From Paenibacillus lignilyticus (lineage in GTDB: Bacteria; Bacillota; Bacilli; Paenibacillales; Paenibacillaceae): a stretch of DNA of 64,000 nucleotides. The notes below the pieces were generated by a model that did no database searches, was not told the origin of the DNA, and saw only the letters and a list, made by a program, of their open reading frames with translations. This document shows, in pieces, positions 60,046 through 64,000 of the stretch (position 1 is the stretch's first letter; every line of letters begins with the position of its first letter). The stretch covers positions 310,001-374,000 of the forward strand of contig NZ_JAGKSP010000005.1 in the NCBI RefSeq assembly GCF_017942085.1, written 5' to 3'. The translations under genes were made by a program, and so were the position numbers.

Positions 60046-61154
60046 CGGGATTGAGCTTGAAACCTAACGAAGCAAACTCCATAACGCTGCTGCAGTTTAT
60101 TCTGATTATCCACAGCATGCAGCTCGGCGTAGGTGTCATATCGATGCCGAGGGACCTTGCGCTGACAGGAGGAACAGATGGCTGGATGGCACTATTGATC
60201 GGGTATGCTGCGTCGATCATTGCCAGCATCTTGATCGTTCAGATTATGAAGAAATACCCGAATGGGACGATCATCGAACTGATCACGCACTATTTTGGCA
60301 GATTTGTCGGATATGTAATGACACTCATATTTGGCGTATACATGTGTTTGTTTGCTTACCTTATCCTTGATCGCATGGTGCTGCTCATTCGCAGCTGGAT
60401 CATGCAGCAGTCGCAGGATTATGTACTGATGATTCTCTTTGTTGTCCCTGCCTATATGATCGTAAAAGGCGGCATTCGTACAATAGGCAGATACGCAGAA
60501 ATTGTGGTCATTTGTTCCTTGTGGATGCCACTTGTCTTATTAAGTCTGTTAAACGATGCTCATTGGCTTTACCTGCTTCCTGTTCTTAAAGAAGGGTGGA
60601 TACCGGTGCTGCGGACTGTGAATACGACGATCATTTCTTTCATGGGATTTGAGGCAACGTTCTTTATCTATCCGCATCTGGAAAATAAGAAGAAAGCCAT
60701 CCTTGGTGTCGTGATCGCGAACACGTTAACCTTATTTGTTTATTTGTACGTGACGATCCTATGCTTTGTTGTTTACAGCCCAGATGAAATTCAATTCTTT
60801 AACGATTCAATGCTTACCGTTGTTAAGGTCATCGAATACCGCTTTCTGGAACGATTCGATATCGTGATGTTGACTTGTTACTTACTCGTGATATCCAAAA
60901 CCTGGATACCAGCGCTTTATATGGCGGTGTACTGCTCCAAACGGTTGTTTCATAGCGGAAAGATAGGCAAGCATCTTGTCATACTGCTTACCGGGATGGT
61001 AGTGGTTACCTACATATGGGAACCGGGCTGGAATGCCAGTACGAAGGCGATGCATTATTTCAGTAATTTCGGGATCATCATGGTTTATCTCTTCCCATTA
61101 GGTTTGTGGGCTGTTCTATCCGTCATGACAAGCTTTCCAAGGTGGCAAAAATGA
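60042..61154 (+). CDS. Spore germination permease B subunit, operon 2
   Basis: APC-superfamily membrane subunit of 370 residues with about ten spans. MQLGVGVISMPRDLALTGG in helix 1 (unwound-helix signature), MKKYPNGTIIELITHYFGRF, and GFEATFFIYPHLENKKKA. It probably holds the germinant-binding site. Overlaps by ATGA with both the A and C genes, so all three are translationally coupled. Confidence 0.93.
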   Translation: MTGLSLKPNEANSITLLQFILIIHSMQLGVGVISMPRDLALTGGTDGWMALLIGYAASIIASILIVQIMKKYPNGTIIELITHYFGRFVGYVMTLIFGVYMCLFAYLILDRMVLLIRSWIMQQSQDYVLMILFVVPAYMIVKGGIRTIGRYAEIVVICSLWMPLVLLSLLNDAHWLYLLPVLKEGWIPVLRTVNTTIISFMGFEATFFIYPHLENKKKAILGVVIANTLTLFVYLYVTILCFVVYSPDEIQFFNDSMLTVVKVIEYRFLERFDIVMLTCYLLVISKTWIPALYMAVYCSKRLFHSGKIGKHLVILLTGMVVVTYIWEPGWNASTKAMHYFSNFGIIMVYLFPLGLWAVLSVMTSFPRWQK

Positions 61155-62275
61155 GCCGTTTCTATCGCATCACATTATTGTTCCTTATGTTGACAGTCCT
61201 CTTAACGAGCTGCAAAGATCGCGTTGATCTTGAGAACATTACGCTTGTGCTCATGATGGGCTTCGATTTGGACGAGGATAACAACCTGGTGATCTTCTCC
61301 TCTTCTCCCGTCTTCAGCAAGGAAGCGAAGAAGAAGAATGAGACGACGAAAGTAAAAGCGATCACTGGCCGTCAAGCTAGAGGAGAGCTGGAAGCCCGCG
61401 TGTCTGCGCTCGTCAGCAATGGGAAGCTTCAAAATATCCTGATCGGCAAAAAGGTGCTACAGCACGAAGGATGGATGAATCTGCTTGATGTTTTTTTTCG
61501 TGATTCTAAATCCAGAATCAATGCAAGATTGATCGCAGTTGATGGACCTGTGGAAGAGGTTATGTTTTTTACGCCAGAGGACAAACGCAGGCTCCCTCTC
61601 CATATTGCGAAGCTTGTCGATACCGCGCACATGCGCAATCTCGTTGAATTGACGACTCTCTTTGATTATATTCGGCTTGTCTTTGATAAAGGGGTTACAC
61701 CTTTTGTCACGGAACTGCACAAAACGCCAAGAGAGGTAGTCGTAACCGGAACAGCCCTGCTTGACGATAAAGGGATATATCGAGGCTCGCTCGATCTAAT
61801 GGAGAACGAACTGCTGCAAGTTTTACAGCATGAGAAGCTGGCGGATTTAACGCTGACCGTTATTTTGCCTGATGTAAAGCATAAGAAGTCGATTTTCGAG
61901 ACAAGAGCAATAAGCTTTTATATTACGAATGTAATGCGGAAAGTAAAGGTTTCTTACACCGACAATCAATTTCGCTTCGACATCCGATTAAAGCTGCCTA
62001 TTCATTTGACAGAACAGATGTTTCGGCTTAGTGCGGAGAAGAATTCGCCAGAACTAGAAGCCATGATTAATAAGCAGCTTGAGCTGGAAATGAACAAGTT
62101 GGTGAAGAAAATACAAAAAAACAAATTGGATCCGATTGGACTTGGGCTGTATGCTCGGGCATTTCAATATAATTCTTGGAAAAAGGTTGAGAATGACTGG
62201 GGAGGCGCATTCGCGAAAGCGGAGGTCAACATTCATGTTGATACGACTATTAAAGATCATGGAGAGATCGAATAG
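61151..62275 (+). CDS. Spore germination lipoprotein, Ger(x)C family, operon 2
   Basis: Product of 374 residues from ATG 61151. Signal peptide LLFLMLTVLLTSCKD with lipobox LTSC (Cys20), VDLENITLVLMMGFDLDED family opening, GerC domain with the C-terminal NDWGGAFAKAEVNIHVDTTI strand. Completes operon 2. The two operons are not close copies of each other, so two different germinants are likely. Confidence 0.93.
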   Translation: MSRFYRITLLFLMLTVLLTSCKDRVDLENITLVLMMGFDLDEDNNLVIFSSSPVFSKEAKKKNETTKVKAITGRQARGELEARVSALVSNGKLQNILIGKKVLQHEGWMNLLDVFFRDSKSRINARLIAVDGPVEEVMFFTPEDKRRLPLHIAKLVDTAHMRNLVELTTLFDYIRLVFDKGVTPFVTELHKTPREVVVTGTALLDDKGIYRGSLDLMENELLQVLQHEKLADLTLTVILPDVKHKKSIFETRAISFYITNVMRKVKVSYTDNQFRFDIRLKLPIHLTEQMFRLSAEKNSPELEAMINKQLELEMNKLVKKIQKNKLDPIGLGLYARAFQYNSWKKVENDWGGAFAKAEVNIHVDTTIKDHGEIE

Positions 62276-62285
62276 AAGTGAAGAT

Positions 62286-62345
62286 GCCCAAGCGGGAAGG
62301 CTGTAATTGCGGCTAATACTTGCTTGGGCGTTTGTTCCTGGGCTA
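62286..62345 (+). terminator. Terminator after germination operon 2
   Basis: GCCCAAGC (62286-62293) pairs with GCTTGGGC (62332-62339), followed by GTTTGTTC. Confidence 0.7.
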
Positions 62346-62383
62346 TCCGGCGGTTAATGGCTAAAGAATCATAAGCGAAATGA

Positions 62384-62412
62384 TTGAGTTGTGAGGCGTC
62401 TAACGCTATAAT
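62384..62412 (+). promoter_or_regulatory. Sigma-A-like promoter of the YfmM-type gene
   Basis: TTGAGT (62384-62389) and TATAAT (62407-62412) with a 17-base spacer, 38 bases before the start codon. Confidence 0.7.
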
Positions 62413-62449
62413 ATAACGAGAAAAAAGTCTAACAGAAAAGGTGTCATTC

Positions 62450-64000
62450 ATGAGTATATTAAACGTAGAACGACTGAGCCATGGTTTCGGTGACCGTGCG
62501 ATCTTCAACGATGTATCTTTCCGCTTGCTTAAGGGAGAGCATATCGGACTTATCGGCGCGAACGGCGAAGGTAAATCCACTTTCATGAACATTATTACCG
62601 GCAAACTGCAGCCCGATGACGGGAAAGTCGAATGGTCCAAGCGGATGCGCGTTGGCTATCTCGACCAGCATGCCGTACTGAACAAAGGCATGACGATCCG
62701 TGACGTTCTGAAGGGCGCTTTCCAATACTTGTTCGACATGGAACAAGAGATGAACGACATGTACGGAAGAATGGGCGATGTTACGCCTGAAGAGCTGGAC
62801 CAAATGCTTGAAGATGTCGGAACGATTCAAGATACGCTCACCAATCAGGATTTTTACATGATCGACGCCAAGATTGAAGAAACGGCACGCGGACTTGGTC
62901 TGACGGATATCGGTCTGGACAAAGATGTAAACGACCTAAGCGGCGGACAGCGTACGAAAGTGCTGCTTGCGAAGTTGCTGCTGGAGAAGCCGGATATTCT
63001 CCTGCTGGATGAGCCTACGAACTATCTTGACGAACAGCACATTGAGTGGCTGAAGCGTTATCTGCAAGAGTACGAGAATGCCTTCATCCTGATCTCGCAT
63101 GATATTCCATTCTTGAACAGCGTAATCAACTTGATCTATCACATGGAAAATCAAGAGCTGAATCGTTACGTCGGCGACTACTCGCATTTCCAGCAAGTGC
63201 ATGAGATGAAGAAACAACAGCTTGAATCCGCGTTCAAACGTCAACAGCAAGAAATCGCGGACTTGAAGGATTTCGTTGCGCGCAATAAAGCAAGTGTAGC
63301 TACGCGTAATATGGCAATGTCCAGACAGAAGAAGCTGGATAAGATGGATGTTATCGAGCTGGCGAAGGAAAAACCGAAGCCGCAATTTAACTTCAAGGAT
63401 GCCAGAGCTTCAAGCAAGCTGATCTTCGAAGCGAAGGATCTCGTCATTGGATACGACACGCCGTTATCCAGACCGCTTGATCTGCTTATGGAACGCGGTC
63501 AGAAGATTGCGCTGGTCGGGGCAAACGGCATCGGTAAGACTACGCTGCTGCGGAGTATTCTAGGCGAAATCACGCCAATCTCCGGTACGGTGCAACGTGG
63601 TGAAATCCTGTCGATCGGGTACTTCGAGCAAGAAGCGAAAGACGCGAATTACAATACGTGTATCGATGAAATATGGAACGAGTTCCCTTCCTTGAATCAA
63701 TTCGAGGTGCGTGCCGCACTGGCGAAATGCGGATTGACTACGAAACATATCGAAAGCAAAATCGCGGTATTAAGCGGCGGCGAGAAGGCGAAAGTTCGTC
63801 TGTGCAAGCTGATCAACCGCGAGACGAACCTGCTCGTGCTCGATGAGCCTACGAACCACTTGGACGTAGACGCGAAGGATGAGCTCAAACGTGCGCTCAA
63901 AGCTTATAAAGGCAGCATTCTGCTGATTTCCCATGAACCTGATTTCTACCGTGATGTTGTGACCGATACTTGGAACTGTGAATCGTGGACGACGAAGGTA
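62450..64000 (+). CDS. yfmM: ABC-F ATPase, YfmM type, 3' end cut off
   Basis: Ribosome-associated ABC-F protein. 517 codons are in the window without a stop, and relatives are about 518 residues, so only the last few are missing. It opens MSILNVERLSHGFGDRAIFN. First ATPase: GLIGANGEGKSTFMN, LSGGQRTKVLLAKLL, LLLDEPTNYLDEQ. A charged linker with NKASVATRNMAMSRQKKLDKM follows, then second ATPase: GANGIGKTTLL, LSGGEKAKVRLCKL and LDEPTNHLDVDAK. It differs from the drug-type ABC-F at 25726 by having no leader attenuator and a constitutive-looking promoter, which fits a housekeeping role in translation. Confidence 0.92.
   Translation, partial: MSILNVERLSHGFGDRAIFNDVSFRLLKGEHIGLIGANGEGKSTFMNIITGKLQPDDGKVEWSKRMRVGYLDQHAVLNKGMTIRDVLKGAFQYLFDMEQEMNDMYGRMGDVTPEELDQMLEDVGTIQDTLTNQDFYMIDAKIEETARGLGLTDIGLDKDVNDLSGGQRTKVLLAKLLLEKPDILLLDEPTNYLDEQHIEWLKRYLQEYENAFILISHDIPFLNSVINLIYHMENQELNRYVGDYSHFQQVHEMKKQQLESAFKRQQQEIADLKDFVARNKASVATRNMAMSRQKKLDKMDVIELAKEKPKPQFNFKDARASSKLIFEAKDLVIGYDTPLSRPLDLLMERGQKIALVGANGIGKTTLLRSILGEITPISGTVQRGEILSIGYFEQEAKDANYNTCIDEIWNEFPSLNQFEVRAALAKCGLTTKHIESKIAVLSGGEKAKVRLCKLINRETNLLVLDEPTNHLDVDAKDELKRALKAYKGSILLISHEPDFYRDVVTDTWNCESWTTKV

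Overview
The window looks like chromosomal DNA of an aerobic, endospore-forming Firmicute of the Paenibacillaceae type (Paenibacillus, Cohnella or a close relative). The evidence is two separate gerA-type spore-germination operons, small SASP-like genes with strong Shine-Dalgarno sequences, a YfmM-type ABC-F protein, a YqkE-type protein, a Cu/Zn superoxide dismutase, L,D-transpeptidase with copper-amine-oxidase-type stalk repeats, many paired Gfo/Idh/MocA and sugar-phosphate-isomerase genes, and AGGAGG-type ribosome sites with frequent GTG/TTG starts. No rRNA, tRNA, CRISPR array, transposase or prophage block was seen. Base composition appears even throughout, and most genes look native.

Layout. 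1-4541: end of an aromatic amino acid catabolic operon (acyl/acetoacetyl-CoA ligase, fumarylacetoacetase, long-form phenylalanine hydroxylase). 4571-8078: an L,D-transpeptidase behind a long inverted repeat, a second YidC-type insertase with a small partner, a 35-residue membrane peptide, and an MsrA-MsrB fusion whose MsrB half contains no cysteine. 8142-12105: germination operon A-C-D-B with a two-helix D-type subunit. 12180-13117: DUF554 membrane protein and a convergent small SASP-like gene. 13331-23268: the most unusual block, with three Gfo/Idh/MocA oxidoreductases, a TIM-barrel isomerase, three sulfatase-superfamily proteins (two with Thr where the formylglycine Cys should be, one canonical), an orphan APS-kinase-like gene and an AraC regulator, mostly translationally coupled. 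23428-31915: nickel/cobalt permease, YqkE-like protein, unknown 144-residue protein, antibiotic-type ABC-F gene behind a transcription attenuator, lipase-like hydrolase, acetyltransferase, DEDDh exonuclease and a YcgR/YcgQ pair with a very His-rich segment.

32005-41099 (minus strand): a methyltransferase followed by a giant DUF11-repeat surface-type protein, split in the middle of a repeat into two overlapping frames (15 + 4 repeats). 41232-45711: NlpC/P60 hydrolase, DUF985 cupin, SodC, a second Gfo/Idh/MocA + isomerase pair, DUF2203 protein. 45902-49427: SH3b-glucosaminidase, a guanine-type purine riboswitch with an overlapping terminator in front of a DMT exporter, a gamma-SASP-like gene and an amidase.

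49471-53021 (minus): a five-gene membrane-stress type operon (K+ channel with RCK domain, unknown protein, Ser/Gly-rich lipoprotein, ATP-grasp glutathionylspermidine-synthase-like enzyme, DUF350). 53207-54133: a divergent second pyrH with a leader peptide and attenuator. 54224-58335: small basic protein, 14-helix MFS exporter, thymidine kinase, small membrane protein, threonine-aldolase-like enzyme. 58407-62275: second germination operon, A-B-C, with a good sigma-G-like promoter. 62450-64000: YfmM-type ABC-F gene, cut by the window edge.

All functions are from reading translations and DNA by eye; no database search was possible. The strongest candidates for undescribed biology are the mixed Thr/Cys sulfatase cluster, the ON-type guanine riboswitch on a DMT exporter, the split DUF11 giant with its apparent ATT start, and the pyrH2 leader.
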